Of a DNA stretch of 64,000 nt, positions 1 through 7,536 are shown one piece after another. Made by a program: the position numbers and the translations under genes. The stretch's first letter is position 1, and each line of letters starts with the position of its first letter. The notes below the pieces were generated by a model. It was not told the origin of the DNA, searched no databases, and saw only the letters and a list, made by a program, of their open reading frames with translations. This DNA is from VXYK01 sp965221585 (GTDB lineage: Bacteria; Actinomycetota; Acidimicrobiia; Acidimicrobiales; Aldehydirespiratoraceae), in contig OZ244898.1 in NCBI GenBank assembly GCA_965221585.1, forward strand, positions 1,426,001-1,490,000, in the 5' to 3' direction.

Positions 1-351
1 GTGCCGCTGATGCTCATTGTGGTGATCCCTGTGTTGATTGTCGCCGGAATCTGGGGGTTGCCGGTGGCATTCTTGGCGTATGTCGTTGCTTCCATTGGTC
101 CGGCTCAATGGTCTCTGGGTTACGCCTACCGTCTAGTTCGCGGACGTTTCCGGGCGACCTTCGGCCGCCTGCTGCTGCTCCTGGTGATCGTTACGGTTTT
201 CGCCGTTATGACCGAATTGGTAGCAGGGCAACTGGGGTTGTCCTGGGTTCTGTCTGACGTACTGATCGGAGCAGTGTCAACGGTGCTGTCCCTGTTGTTG
301 AGTATCGCTACTGCGATCGTCTACCTCGACCTGGGCGGAGAATCAGACTGA
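1..351 (+). CDS. C-terminal part of an integral membrane protein (cut by window edge)
   Basis: The reading frame is open from the first base, so the true start probably lies outside the window. The 116 visible residues are mostly hydrophobic, with likely membrane segments near residues 2-30, 55-78 and 82-108. The segment between the first two is basic (RLVRGRFRATFGR), which suggests a cytoplasmic loop. The last helix runs into IVYLDLGGE, similar to the ends of multi-pass proteins of the glycerophosphodiester-phosphodiesterase membrane-domain type, but this resemblance is weak. No function is assigned. It converges on mobA with a gap of about 19 bases. Confidence 0.6.
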   Translation: MPLMLIVVIPVLIVAGIWGLPVAFLAYVVASIGPAQWSLGYAYRLVRGRFRATFGRLLLLLVIVTVFAVMTELVAGQLGLSWVLSDVLIGAVSTVLSLLLSIATAIVYLDLGGESD

Positions 352-370
352 CAGTCGGTGCCCGGTTCGG

Positions 371-964
371 CTATTGCGTGCGTTCGGGCAGGTCAGCGGG
401 ATAGTCGGCGTCGTGGAACCATGCAGGGTCTCCGTCGCTGAACCAGGAGACGTTGAGTTCGCCGACGGCATGCTTGGGCGCGCGGACCCCGTCGGCGAAT
501 GAGCGTTCGAGGGCGTCGAGGGCGCTCCGGCGCCAGACTGCATGGAGCCATTCAGCCTGTCCCCCGCAGACGGGGACCGAAACGTCGGCCTTTCCCAAGT
601 TGTCGCGCAGCGCCTTGACTGCTACCGCCGAGGGCCGGGTCAGATCACACGCCAGCACCGCCACCGTCTCGGCCGAAGTGGCTCGAAGCGCCGTGATGAT
701 ACCGCCCAGCGGGCCTTCGGACGGCCATGCATCCTCGATGTAGGCCATGCCGAGATCCGCGACTCTCTGACCGTCGCCACCGACCACCAGAACCGAGACG
801 GCACCGGCCTCGTACAGCGCGGCGGCAACCCTTTGCAGCAGGGTCAGATCATCGATCTCCAAGAATGCCTTGTCGATGCCCATCCGCCGGCTGGCGCCGC
901 CGGCGAGCACGGCGCCCTCGAAGTCGACGGCACCCTCGGCTGAAGTCACGTCTGCGGTGGCCAC
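371..964 (-). CDS. mobA: Molybdenum cofactor guanylyltransferase MobA
   Basis: Adds GMP from GTP to molybdopterin to make the guanine dinucleotide cofactor used by DMSO-reductase-family enzymes; cytoplasmic. The nucleotide-binding signature LAGGASRRMGIDK is at residues 20-32, followed by EDAWPSEGPLGGI (78-90), and an ACDLTRPS motif whose Asp107 matches the metal-binding Asp of the family. QAEWLHAVW (136-144) replaces the usual QPLHAL segment. At 197 residues it has the family length. The GTG start overlaps the end of the upstream DUF3151 gene by 19 bases, suggesting one transcript. It could supply the cofactor for the molybdoenzyme at 39190-42030, a link inferred from chemistry and not proximity. 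Confidence 0.88.
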   Translation of the reverse strand: MATADVTSAEGAVDFEGAVLAGGASRRMGIDKAFLEIDDLTLLQRVAAALYEAGAVSVLVVGGDGQRVADLGMAYIEDAWPSEGPLGGIITALRATSAETVAVLACDLTRPSAVAVKALRDNLGKADVSVPVCGGQAEWLHAVWRRSALDALERSFADGVRAPKHAVGELNVSWFSDGDPAWFHDADYPADLPERTQ

Positions 965-1368
965 TGCGGGTCGAGTTGACGCAGGAAGAGCGCGCAGCGT
1001 TCCTCCTCATCGGTTTCTCCGATTAGCGCCGCCGATGCCTGCAGACCTGCAAGGGAGCGCAGGAAACCCCGGTTGGTCTCGTGGCGCCAGAGTACGTAGC
1101 CGCTCCCCCGCCAGCCGTTGGCCCGCAAGCGGTCCAGGCCTCGGTGGTACCCCGTGCGGTAGGCCGCATAGGCCAGTGCCGGTACGTCAAGAACATCACC
1201 AAGGCAGGCCCAGGCCGCGAGCATGCGAGGCCACCGCGCGCAGACATCCGCGATAGCACCGACGGGGTCGTCGGCATCTTGCGCAGCCCGCAGAGCTTCG
1301 ACTGCATCTGAGGGTTCAGGGTCGAGAATCGTCTCGGAGGGGCCCGAGGAAAGCTGCACGTCGCTCAT
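946..1368 (-). CDS. DUF3151 family protein
   Basis: A 140-residue acidic soluble protein matching the actinobacterial DUF3151 family by its RWPRMLAAWACLGD and AYAAYRTGYHRGLDRLR segments. The latter resembles a helical repeat with conserved Tyr and Arg. The biochemical function is unknown. The ATG at 1368 is preceded by TAGGCT with six bases between, and there is no Shine-Dalgarno sequence, so a leaderless transcript is likely. It heads a probable two-gene unit with mobA and is divergent from the membrane protein gene at 1425. Confidence 0.8.
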   Translation of the reverse strand: MSDVQLSSGPSETILDPEPSDAVEALRAAQDADDPVGAIADVCARWPRMLAAWACLGDVLDVPALAYAAYRTGYHRGLDRLRANGWRGSGYVLWRHETNRGFLRSLAGLQASAALIGETDEEERCALFLRQLDPQWPPQT

Positions 1369-1374
1369 GGAGCG

Positions 1375-1380
1375 AGCCTA
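1375..1380 (-). promoter_or_regulatory. -10 box of leaderless promoter for the DUF3151 gene
   Basis: TAGGCT read on the minus strand, then six bases, then ATG. No Shine-Dalgarno sequence precedes the start. One half of a divergent promoter region with the box at 1413. Confidence 0.55.
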
Positions 1381-1412
1381 GCGGTGGAACATCTATTGCT
1401 GTCGGTGCTGGT

Positions 1413-1418
1413 TAGCAT
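1413..1418 (+). promoter_or_regulatory. -10 box of leaderless promoter for the gene at 1425
   Basis: TAGCAT, six bases, then ATG. Same geometry as the opposing promoter at 1375-1380. Confidence 0.55.
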
Positions 1419-1424
1419 GGCGCC

Positions 1425-1757
1425 ATGTCAGCCGCAGCCCTCCCCAGTTGGCTCGACCCCGAGCTGTTGCAGTGGTTGATCGTGGTGGTTCTGGCGGTCG
1501 TGGCGTACCTGTTGTACATCGTTCTGCGTTTCGTGCACCGCTTGGTGGCCAAGGTTGTGTTGCTCGTGGTCCTTGTCGGGTTGGGCGTGTCGCTGTGGGT
1601 GCAACGAGCGGACTTGGAGGATTGCGCCCTCACCTGCGAATGCACTCTCTACGGACAACAAGTCGTGATCCCCGTCGATCAGCTGCCTGAGCATCTGCGA
1701 ACCATCGACGCGAACGGCGTCGCGAGCTGTTCGATCGGTGCGGAGATTCTGAGCTGA
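1425..1757 (+). CDS. Small membrane protein with a four-cysteine C-terminal domain
   Basis: Unrecognised 110-residue protein. Two hydrophobic helices (about residues 16-36 and 42-58) are joined by a short basic turn (RFVHRLVAK). A soluble tail of about 50 residues holds Cys67, Cys71, Cys73 and Cys102. The C-x3-C-x-C cluster could bind a metal or form disulfides, depending on its side of the membrane; the basic loop suggests a cytoplasmic loop and an outward-facing tail. The start is set by the leaderless -10 box six bases upstream. It converges on pyruvate kinase. Confidence 0.65.
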   Translation: MSAAALPSWLDPELLQWLIVVVLAVVAYLLYIVLRFVHRLVAKVVLLVVLVGLGVSLWVQRADLEDCALTCECTLYGQQVVIPVDQLPEHLRTIDANGVASCSIGAEILS

Positions 1758-1787
1758 GGTTGAGCCTGCCAGCGGCTCGCTCGGCCT

Positions 1788-3218
1788 CTAGGGGACGCGT
1801 TCGATGCGCAGGACGTTGGTGGACCTGCTGCGGCTGTCCGAGCCGGCGAGCACGCTCACCAGTTCACCGGCTCTGACGTGACCGGCGTCCTTGGCAAGGC
1901 GGATCGCTTCATTGACCATTTCCTCGTTGCTGCCGCCCTTGGTGATCCGCATCGGGATGGTGCCCCAGCTCAGAGTCAGTTGCTGCACCGTGGGCTCGTT
2001 GATGGAGAAGCCGAGAATCGCGGCTTCGGGCCTGAACCTGGCCATCGAACGCACCGTGAAGCCCGAGCCTGAGATGCAGATGACATGGTCGATCTCAAGT
2101 TCTTGAGTTGCCCGCCAAGCAGCCATGGTCATCGCGTCGGTGACCGATGCAGACCCCCCGGAGTTGTCGGTCATACGCACTTCGGCGAGCTGCTTTGCCC
2201 AGTTCTCGTAGTCCATCTCCTCATCGGCCCGCAGGGCAATCCTGCTCATGGTGCGGATGACGTTGACCGGGTCGGTGCCTATCGCGGTCTCGCCGGAGAG
2301 CATGACCGCTGACGAACCGTCGAAGACCGCATTGGCGACATCGCCGGCTTCGGCCCTCGTGGGTGCGGGGCTGGTAATCATCGATTCGAGCATCTGGGTC
2401 GCGGTTATCACCGGACGACCACCGGCGATGCACTCCTTGATGATCGCTTTCTGCAGGTGTGGCAGGTCCTCGAGGGAGCACTCGGTGCCAAGGTCTCCCC
2501 GGGCGACCATGATCGCTCCTGCCGCCTCGATGATCCCGGCGAGGTTCTCGACCGCGGCCCGTGTCTCGATCTTGGCGATCACCAGGGGGCCTCGCGGATG
2601 AGGTTCGACCCCGACTCGCCTTATGTCGTGGGCTGAGCGGACGAAGCTGACCGCCACCATGTCGACGCCCAATTCCACAAAAGCGTCGAGGGCACGGAAA
2701 TCGCTCTCGGTCGGTGTCGGCATGCGCAGCCGTTGCGACGGTAGATGCACTCCCGGCCGGCCGACCACCTCACCGCCGTGGATGGCGGTGACCAACAGCT
2801 TCTCGCTTGATATGTCGGTGATCTTGAGAACGGGGCCGCCGTCGCCGATAGACAGCTGGTCGCCGACTTCAAGGTCGTTCAGGAGCCCCTCGTAGTCGAC
2901 TTCGATCACTGACTCGTTCGAGGCGGTCTGTCCGACGCGAAGTTCGATGGTGCTGCCCGTTGTGATGTGGGTGCCCTGGTCGTCGAATTTCGCGGCTCGT
3001 ACTTTGGGGCCTGGGAGGTCGACGAGGATGCCGACCCGGGTTCCCTCGTCCTGAGCAACCGACCGGATCCGGTGGTAGCGCGCGATGCCCTCGTCGAGAG
3101 TACCGTGGGCGAGACCGATCCGAGCAACGTCCATTCCAGAGCGGACCATTTCCCGCAACGTCTGCTCGTCCTCCGAGGCCGGGCCGATCGTGGCAACGAT
3201 TTTTGTACGTCGAGGCAT
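1788..3218 (-). CDS. pyk: Pyruvate kinase with a K+-independent-type active site
   Basis: Converts phosphoenolpyruvate and ADP to pyruvate and ATP. At 476 residues it has full family length. Recognisable parts: KIVATIGPAS at 6-15, the catalytic Lys216-Ile-Glu218 segment, MVARGDLGTE at 237-246 and ATQMLESM at 273-280. Several classical residues differ. The usual RxNFSHG reads RIGLAHG (33-39) and the usual DTKGPEIR reads DLPGPKVR (67-74). Three K+ ligands known from muscle enzyme are therefore lost and Lys72 stands where K+-dependent enzymes carry Glu117. The start follows TAGCGT by six bases (leaderless). Divergent from the phosphodiesterase gene. Confidence 0.93.
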   Translation of the reverse strand: MPRRTKIVATIGPASEDEQTLREMVRSGMDVARIGLAHGTLDEGIARYHRIRSVAQDEGTRVGILVDLPGPKVRAAKFDDQGTHITTGSTIELRVGQTASNESVIEVDYEGLLNDLEVGDQLSIGDGGPVLKITDISSEKLLVTAIHGGEVVGRPGVHLPSQRLRMPTPTESDFRALDAFVELGVDMVAVSFVRSAHDIRRVGVEPHPRGPLVIAKIETRAAVENLAGIIEAAGAIMVARGDLGTECSLEDLPHLQKAIIKECIAGGRPVITATQMLESMITSPAPTRAEAGDVANAVFDGSSAVMLSGETAIGTDPVNVIRTMSRIALRADEEMDYENWAKQLAEVRMTDNSGGSASVTDAMTMAAWRATQELEIDHVICISGSGFTVRSMARFRPEAAILGFSINEPTVQQLTLSWGTIPMRITKGGSNEEMVNEAIRLAKDAGHVRAGELVSVLAGSDSRSRSTNVLRIERVP

Positions 3219-3224
3219 CCCTTA

Positions 3225-3230
3225 ACGCTA
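3225..3230 (-). promoter_or_regulatory. -10 box of leaderless promoter for pyk
   Basis: TAGCGT on the minus strand, six bases, then ATG at 3218. Confidence 0.55.
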
Positions 3231-3296
3231 CTAGCTGCATCGATAAGAACGTGTGACCCCGTCGTGCACGGCCCCTCGCGTGTTGATCGCGGCGAG

Positions 3297-3302
3297 TATT
3301 GT
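3297..3302 (+). promoter_or_regulatory. -10 box of leaderless promoter for the phosphodiesterase gene
   Basis: TATTGT, six bases, then GTG at 3309. It supports 3309 over the longer upstream open frame, which only overlaps pyk in antisense. Confidence 0.5.
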
Positions 3303-3308
3303 GACCGC

Positions 3309-4079
3309 GTGGCCGATGTACATCCGTTTCTTGCGAGCGAAGGTCCGATCGCCTTCGCCCATCGCGGCGGCACCAGCGTCTTTCCGGAGAACTCGGAGCG
3401 CGCCTTCCGCCATGCCGTCGATCTGGGTTACAGCCACATTGAGACCGACGTCCAGACGACCCGCGACGGTGTGGGGGTTATCTGCCACGATGATCGGCTC
3501 GACCGCACCACGGACCGTTCAGGCGATATCGCCGAGCTGTCCTGGGCTGAGGTCAAGCGAGCGCGCATTGGAGGCACGGAGCCGATTATGAGGGTCGAGG
3601 ATCTGCTCGAGGCGTTCCCGGACACCCGCATCAACTTCGACCCGAAACGCGATGGAGCGGTGGAACCGCTGGCCCGGGCGATCCTTGCCGCCGGCGCTTT
3701 GGACCGGGTGCTCGTGGGTGCGTTCAGCGATCGTCGAGTGGATCATGCGAGGCGGCTGTTGGGGGACGGTCTGGCTGTCGCTGCGGGCAGCCGCAGAGTG
3801 ATGGCCCTGGTCCTGCGTGCCAACCGAATCCCGGTCCCCTTCGAAGGAGTGGACGCGGCTCAGGTCCCGGTACGGATGGGTCGCATCGAGATTGTCACAG
3901 AGCGGTTCATCGAGCATGCGCACGAGGTCGGAATCCATGTCCATGTCTGGGGAGTCGACGATTCCGCTGAGATGCATCGGCTCCTCGACCTCGGTGTCGA
4001 CGGTCTGATGACCGATGAAGTTGAGGTGTTGAAGTCGGTCCTGTGCGACAGGGGTGCCTGGGAGCGCGACGGCCTCTAG
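3309..4079 (+). CDS. Glycerophosphodiester phosphodiesterase
   Basis: Hydrolyses glycerophosphodiesters to glycerol-3-phosphate and an alcohol. The family signature is complete: AFAHRGG with His18-Arg19, PEN at 26-28, ETDV with Glu45 and Asp47, and His60 in VICHDDRLDRTT. Later blocks are NFDPKR, the VHVWGVDD strand and a GVDGLMTDE end, giving a complete TIM barrel in 256 residues. No signal peptide is seen, so it is probably cytoplasmic. The frame is open far upstream, but GTG 3309 is the first start clear of pyk and sits six bases after a -10 box. Its stop overlaps that of the convergent zinc-ribbon gene. Confidence 0.88.
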   Translation: MADVHPFLASEGPIAFAHRGGTSVFPENSERAFRHAVDLGYSHIETDVQTTRDGVGVICHDDRLDRTTDRSGDIAELSWAEVKRARIGGTEPIMRVEDLLEAFPDTRINFDPKRDGAVEPLARAILAAGALDRVLVGAFSDRRVDHARRLLGDGLAVAAGSRRVMALVLRANRIPVPFEGVDAAQVPVRMGRIEIVTERFIEHAHEVGIHVHVWGVDDSAEMHRLLDLGVDGLMTDEVEVLKSVLCDRGAWERDGL

Positions 4080-4264
4080 TCGTCCTTGAGGGCGACCGCG
4101 TTGGGGGTCACGTTCATCTTCGGTTCGTATTCGGGGGCCGCCACCTCCACCGCGGCGCTGCCGAGGCTGGCCTTGAGCTGTTCGCGGCATGATTCGCAGG
4201 GGCCGTAGTACTCGACCTCGCACTCTGTTGCACAGCGTGGACAAGTGATCCGCAGAAGTTCCAT
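4076..4264 (-). CDS. Small zinc-ribbon protein
   Basis: A 62-residue protein beginning MELLRITCPRCATECEVEYY. It carries two CxxC pairs, Cys8/Cys11 and Cys23/Cys26, plus Cys15, the layout of a small rubredoxin-like zinc ribbon. The acidic, proline-containing tail looks disordered. The function is unknown; such proteins often act as accessory or nucleic-acid-binding factors. The frame is open upstream to 4597, but residues before Met at 4264 do not look coding. It overlaps the stop of the convergent phosphodiesterase gene. Confidence 0.6.
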   Translation of the reverse strand: MELLRITCPRCATECEVEYYGPCESCREQLKASLGSAAVEVAAPEYEPKMNVTPNAVALKDD

Positions 4265-4363
4265 GACTGCAGTGTGGCGCGTTCGGTGACAGGTCGGTTG
4301 AGGTGATCTGAGAAAGTCGCGATTTCGGATATGATCCCGCATCGCGAAGGAGAGGGCAGTCAT

Positions 4364-5815
4364 ATGGACAGTGACCGAAGCCCCGTGTCGGAATCGCAGG
4401 TTGTGGTAATCGGTGCGGGCCCCGCTGGGCTGACCGCTGCCTACCAGCTCGGCAAGTACGGTCGGAGCGCGCTGATCCTGGAAGCAGACGATGTTGTGGG
4501 CGGAATCTCGCGCACGGCCAAGCGCGACGGCTGGCGCTTTGATATCGGCGGCCACCGCTTCTTCACCAAAGTCGCCCCGGTGTCGGACCTGTGGCACGAG
4601 ATACTCCCCGCGGAGGACTTCCTGTTGCGTCCCCGCATGAGCCGGATCTTCTATGAGGGCAAGTTCTACGACTACCCCCTCAGAGCCTTCAACGCGCTCA
4701 AGAACCTGGGAATCACCGAAGCGGTCCGCTGCGTCATGTCCTATTTTTGGGTCAAGGTTCGACCACCGAAGGACCAGACGAAGTTCGAGGGATATGTTGC
4801 GGCCAAGTTCGGTTGGCGGCTCTACAAGACGTTCTTCAAGACCTATACCGAGAAAGTCTGGGGAGTCCCCGCCGACGAGCTCGAGGCGGACTGGGCCGCG
4901 CAGCGAATCAAGAACCTGAACCTGATCAACGCCATCACCAACGCCATCATCCCCAAGCGGAACTCAAAAGGCATCACCAGCCTCATCGAGGAGTTCGAGT
5001 ATCCACGCCACGGCCCCGGAATGATGTGGGAACGATGCAGCGAGTTGGTCACCGAGCAGGGCAGCACCATCGAGTTCAACTCGAAAGTCACCAAGATCCG
5101 CCACGCGGAGGGGGTCGCCACCGAGGTTGTCACCACAGGACCTGCGGGTCAACGAGTACACGAGTGCGGCGCGGTCATCTCGTCGATGCCGATCCCCCGA
5201 CTGGTCCAGGCGATGGATCCTCCGGCTTCACCCGAGGCCCTCCGCGCGGCTGCCGAACTCAAGTTCCGTGATTTTCTGACCGTCGCTCTGGTCGTCCCCG
5301 CCGAAGACGGCTTCCCCGACAACTGGATATACATCCACTCGCCCGAAGTCTCTGTCGGCCGGGTTCAGAACTTCGGATCATGGTCGCCGGAAATGATCCC
5401 GGAGGAGAACAAGACATGTCTGGGCCTCGAGTTCTTCGTGAACGAGGGCGACGAACTCTGGGAGACCGACGACGAGGACCTGGTAGCTCTGGGAACCAGG
5501 GAGATGGCGGCCCTCGGCCTGTTGGACCCCACCAGAGTTGAACGGGGATATGTGGTACGGATGCCCAAGGCGTACCCGATGTACGACGCTGCCTACAAGG
5601 CGAACGTCGACACGCTTCGCGGCTGGCTCGGCGACGCTGCCCGCAACGTCCACCCGGTCGGTCGCAACGGGATGCACCGCTACAACAACCAGGACCATTC
5701 CATGTACACAGCGATGCTCACCGTTGAGAACCTGGTCAAGGGCAGCGACCACGATGTCTGGGAGGTAAACGTCGAGGCCGACTACCACGAGGAACTGAAG
5801 GCGGGTGTCCCCTGA
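4364..5815 (+). CDS. FAD-dependent oxidoreductase, UDP-galactopyranose mutase/amine oxidase fold
   Basis: 483-residue flavoprotein. The N-terminus VVVIGAGPAGLTAAYQL (about 13-29) is a dinucleotide-binding fold, followed by GGISRTAKRDGWRFDIGGHRFF, typical of protoporphyrinogen-oxidase/UDP-galactopyranose-mutase relatives. The end (GRNGMHRYNNQDHSMYTA, roughly 440-457) matches the FAD-closing segment of sugar-linked members. It heads a run of glycosyltransferase genes, so a role in making or modifying a nucleotide- or lipid-linked sugar is plausible, but the substrate is unknown. ATG 4364 is preferred over ATG 4331 because GAAGGAGAG lies about ten bases upstream of it. Confidence 0.78.
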   Translation: MDSDRSPVSESQVVVIGAGPAGLTAAYQLGKYGRSALILEADDVVGGISRTAKRDGWRFDIGGHRFFTKVAPVSDLWHEILPAEDFLLRPRMSRIFYEGKFYDYPLRAFNALKNLGITEAVRCVMSYFWVKVRPPKDQTKFEGYVAAKFGWRLYKTFFKTYTEKVWGVPADELEADWAAQRIKNLNLINAITNAIIPKRNSKGITSLIEEFEYPRHGPGMMWERCSELVTEQGSTIEFNSKVTKIRHAEGVATEVVTTGPAGQRVHECGAVISSMPIPRLVQAMDPPASPEALRAAAELKFRDFLTVALVVPAEDGFPDNWIYIHSPEVSVGRVQNFGSWSPEMIPEENKTCLGLEFFVNEGDELWETDDEDLVALGTREMAALGLLDPTRVERGYVVRMPKAYPMYDAAYKANVDTLRGWLGDAARNVHPVGRNGMHRYNNQDHSMYTAMLTVENLVKGSDHDVWEVNVEADYHEELKAGVP

Positions 5816-5843
5816 TGGCCGCGCGGACCCGCGAGCCGGTTCG

Positions 5844-6572
5844 ATGAACGGGTTTGACCGCGTACGGACAATCGTCGTCGTCCCTGCGTACAACGAGCAG
5901 GAAGCTCTGCCGGCGGTGCTCGCTCAACTCGCCACCACCGTGAGCGACTTCGACGTGATCGTGGTTGACGACGGTTCGAGCGACGCGACCGCGACGGTGG
6001 CGCGCGATGCCGGGGTGCGTTGTGTGGTGCTGTCCTTCAACCTCGGTATCGGCGGGGCACTGCGGGCCGGCTACCGCTACGCGGTCGACCACGGTTATCA
6101 GCGGGCCGTCCAGTTCGACGCCGACGGGCAGCATCGTGCCGATCAGATCGGATTGCTGACGGCGGCTCTTGATGCCGGCGCTGACCTGGCGGTCGGCTCG
6201 CGTTTCCTCAAGGGAGACTACGACGTCGGACGGAGCCGGGCAGCGGCGATGTGGGCCTTGAGGGTGGGCGTTCGCATGATCACCGGGCAGTCCTTCAGCG
6301 ACACCTCATCGGGGTTCAGGGCGATCCAGGGGGACCTGCTGGAAGTCTTCGCTCGTGAATATCCGGTGAACTATATGGACTCTGTTGAGACCCTCGTCGA
6401 GGCCTGTCGCCGGGGGTATACCGTCGTTGAGGTTCCGACGCTGATGAACCAACGCGCCGGTGGCGTTCCGTCGCAGCGTCCGTTGAGGCTGGCGTACCAC
6501 TACGCCCGCCTGATAGTCGCGCTCCTCGGTTCCCCACGACGCAGGCCCTCTTCGACACGCAGGCGGCGCTAG
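5844..6572 (+). CDS. GT2 glycosyltransferase, dolichyl-phosphate-mannose-synthase-like
   Basis: Transfers a sugar from a nucleotide donor, probably to a polyprenyl phosphate or glycan acceptor at the inner membrane face. Motifs: TIVVVPAYNEQ (9-19), VIVVDDGSSD with Asp42-Asp43, and the metal site DADGQH (92-97). The later DTSSGFRA motif is typical of polyprenyl-phosphate glycosyltransferases. No transmembrane segment is obvious; the basic tail RRRPSSTRRRR could contact membrane. It follows the flavoprotein by 28 bases. A GTG at 5805 overlapping that gene would add 13 residues; ATG 5844 was chosen because the conserved fold begins just after it. Its end overlaps the convergent GT2 gene by four bases. 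Confidence 0.82.
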   Translation: MNGFDRVRTIVVVPAYNEQEALPAVLAQLATTVSDFDVIVVDDGSSDATATVARDAGVRCVVLSFNLGIGGALRAGYRYAVDHGYQRAVQFDADGQHRADQIGLLTAALDAGADLAVGSRFLKGDYDVGRSRAAAMWALRVGVRMITGQSFSDTSSGFRAIQGDLLEVFAREYPVNYMDSVETLVEACRRGYTVVEVPTLMNQRAGGVPSQRPLRLAYHYARLIVALLGSPRRRPSSTRRRR

Positions 6573-7477
6573 GCCGCCTGGGTCCGCCCGTGCGGGTGTT
6601 CGGTGGAACTGATCCGCGCCGGTGGGGGCCCGTAACTGCCTCGCAGATGATCCCAGATCGCGAACAGCCGCCCACGAACTGACCAGTGCAGCCCGCGGGC
6701 CGGCGCATGGACGAGCCCCACCGGGATCTGCACCAGTGCTACCGCTATGCGAAACAGGGAGTTCTTCAGCCCGAAGTGTTCACGGAGCATCAACAGCGTG
6801 TTGCGCAACTGCAGGTAGGCGACCCGTTCAACCGATGAGCTCATGCCCGGGTTGCGAACCTCGGCTCCGCGGACCACCCCGCACCACCAGCCTGCTTTGG
6901 CGGCACGGATACCCAACTCGGCCTCCTCGCAGTAGGCGAAATAGCGTTCGTCGAACAGGCCTACTTCAGACAGGAAGCTCCGGCGGCACATCATCAGCGT
7001 TCCGTGCGGATAGTCGGAGCGGTCGAATCCTCGGGTTGCTGTGGGCTCCGCGTCGATCGAGCCGAGGAACGGCTGGATGATCGGACGTGCGTTGTCGCCG
7101 ACGTCTGCGCTCATCAACCCGACCTGCGGCTTGTCGGCAACGGCTGTGAGCATCCGTTCGATCGTGTCGGGGTTGGGCACCGCGTCATGTGGAGCGAGCG
7201 CCACCCATTCCCCGGTGCCGCGTTGCAGGAAACGCCTCAAACCGATGTTGGCGCCAGGCCCGAATCCGAGGTTCTTTCCGGTGAGGATCAGCTCGGTGTC
7301 GCCAGTTAGCCTGGCGAGTGCCGCCATGGCCGGGGCTTCGCTTCCGTTGTCGACGACCGTCACCTCTGTGGGAACCGTCTGTGACCTGAATGCCTCGACG
7401 GTGTGCCCGATCTGCTCGGCACGGTTGCGGTGAACAACCACGACAGCCACCGGTTCGGTCTCAGGCGGCACAGTCAT
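6569..7477 (-). CDS. GT2 glycosyltransferase, rhamnosyltransferase-like
   Basis: 302 residues. AVVVVHRNRAEQI (11-23) and VTVVDNGS (39-46) form the nucleotide-binding start, followed by the GKNLGFGPGANIGL segment common in rhamnosyltransferases. PHDAVPNPD occupies the metal-binding DXD region. FDERYFAYCEEAELGIR is the acceptor/catalytic region of the WbbL/RfbN-like group. The frame is open to 7726, but ATG 7477 directly precedes the conserved domain and leaves 59 bases to the divergent GT4 gene. Probably assembles an envelope glycan with its neighbours. Donor and acceptor are unknown. Confidence 0.8.
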   Translation of the reverse strand: MTVPPETEPVAVVVVHRNRAEQIGHTVEAFRSQTVPTEVTVVDNGSEAPAMAALARLTGDTELILTGKNLGFGPGANIGLRRFLQRGTGEWVALAPHDAVPNPDTIERMLTAVADKPQVGLMSADVGDNARPIIQPFLGSIDAEPTATRGFDRSDYPHGTLMMCRRSFLSEVGLFDERYFAYCEEAELGIRAAKAGWWCGVVRGAEVRNPGMSSSVERVAYLQLRNTLLMLREHFGLKNSLFRIAVALVQIPVGLVHAPARGLHWSVRGRLFAIWDHLRGSYGPPPARISSTEHPHGRTQAA

Positions 7478-7524
7478 TGTCGGCCAGCTTGCTGCGCGTC
7501 GTGAGAGTTGAGCAACCCGGCCGC

Positions 7525-7530
7525 TAACAT
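7525..7530 (+). promoter_or_regulatory. -10 box of leaderless promoter for the GT4/aftD unit
   Basis: TAACAT, six bases, then GTG at 7537. No ribosome-binding site precedes the start. Confidence 0.5.
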
Positions 7531-7536
7531 GCGTCG

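Noticed and set aside
1762..1778. Possible terminator GAGCC-loop-GGCTC between the gene at 1425 and pyk
   Set aside because: Only five base pairs with a seven-base loop and no U-run; too weak to call.
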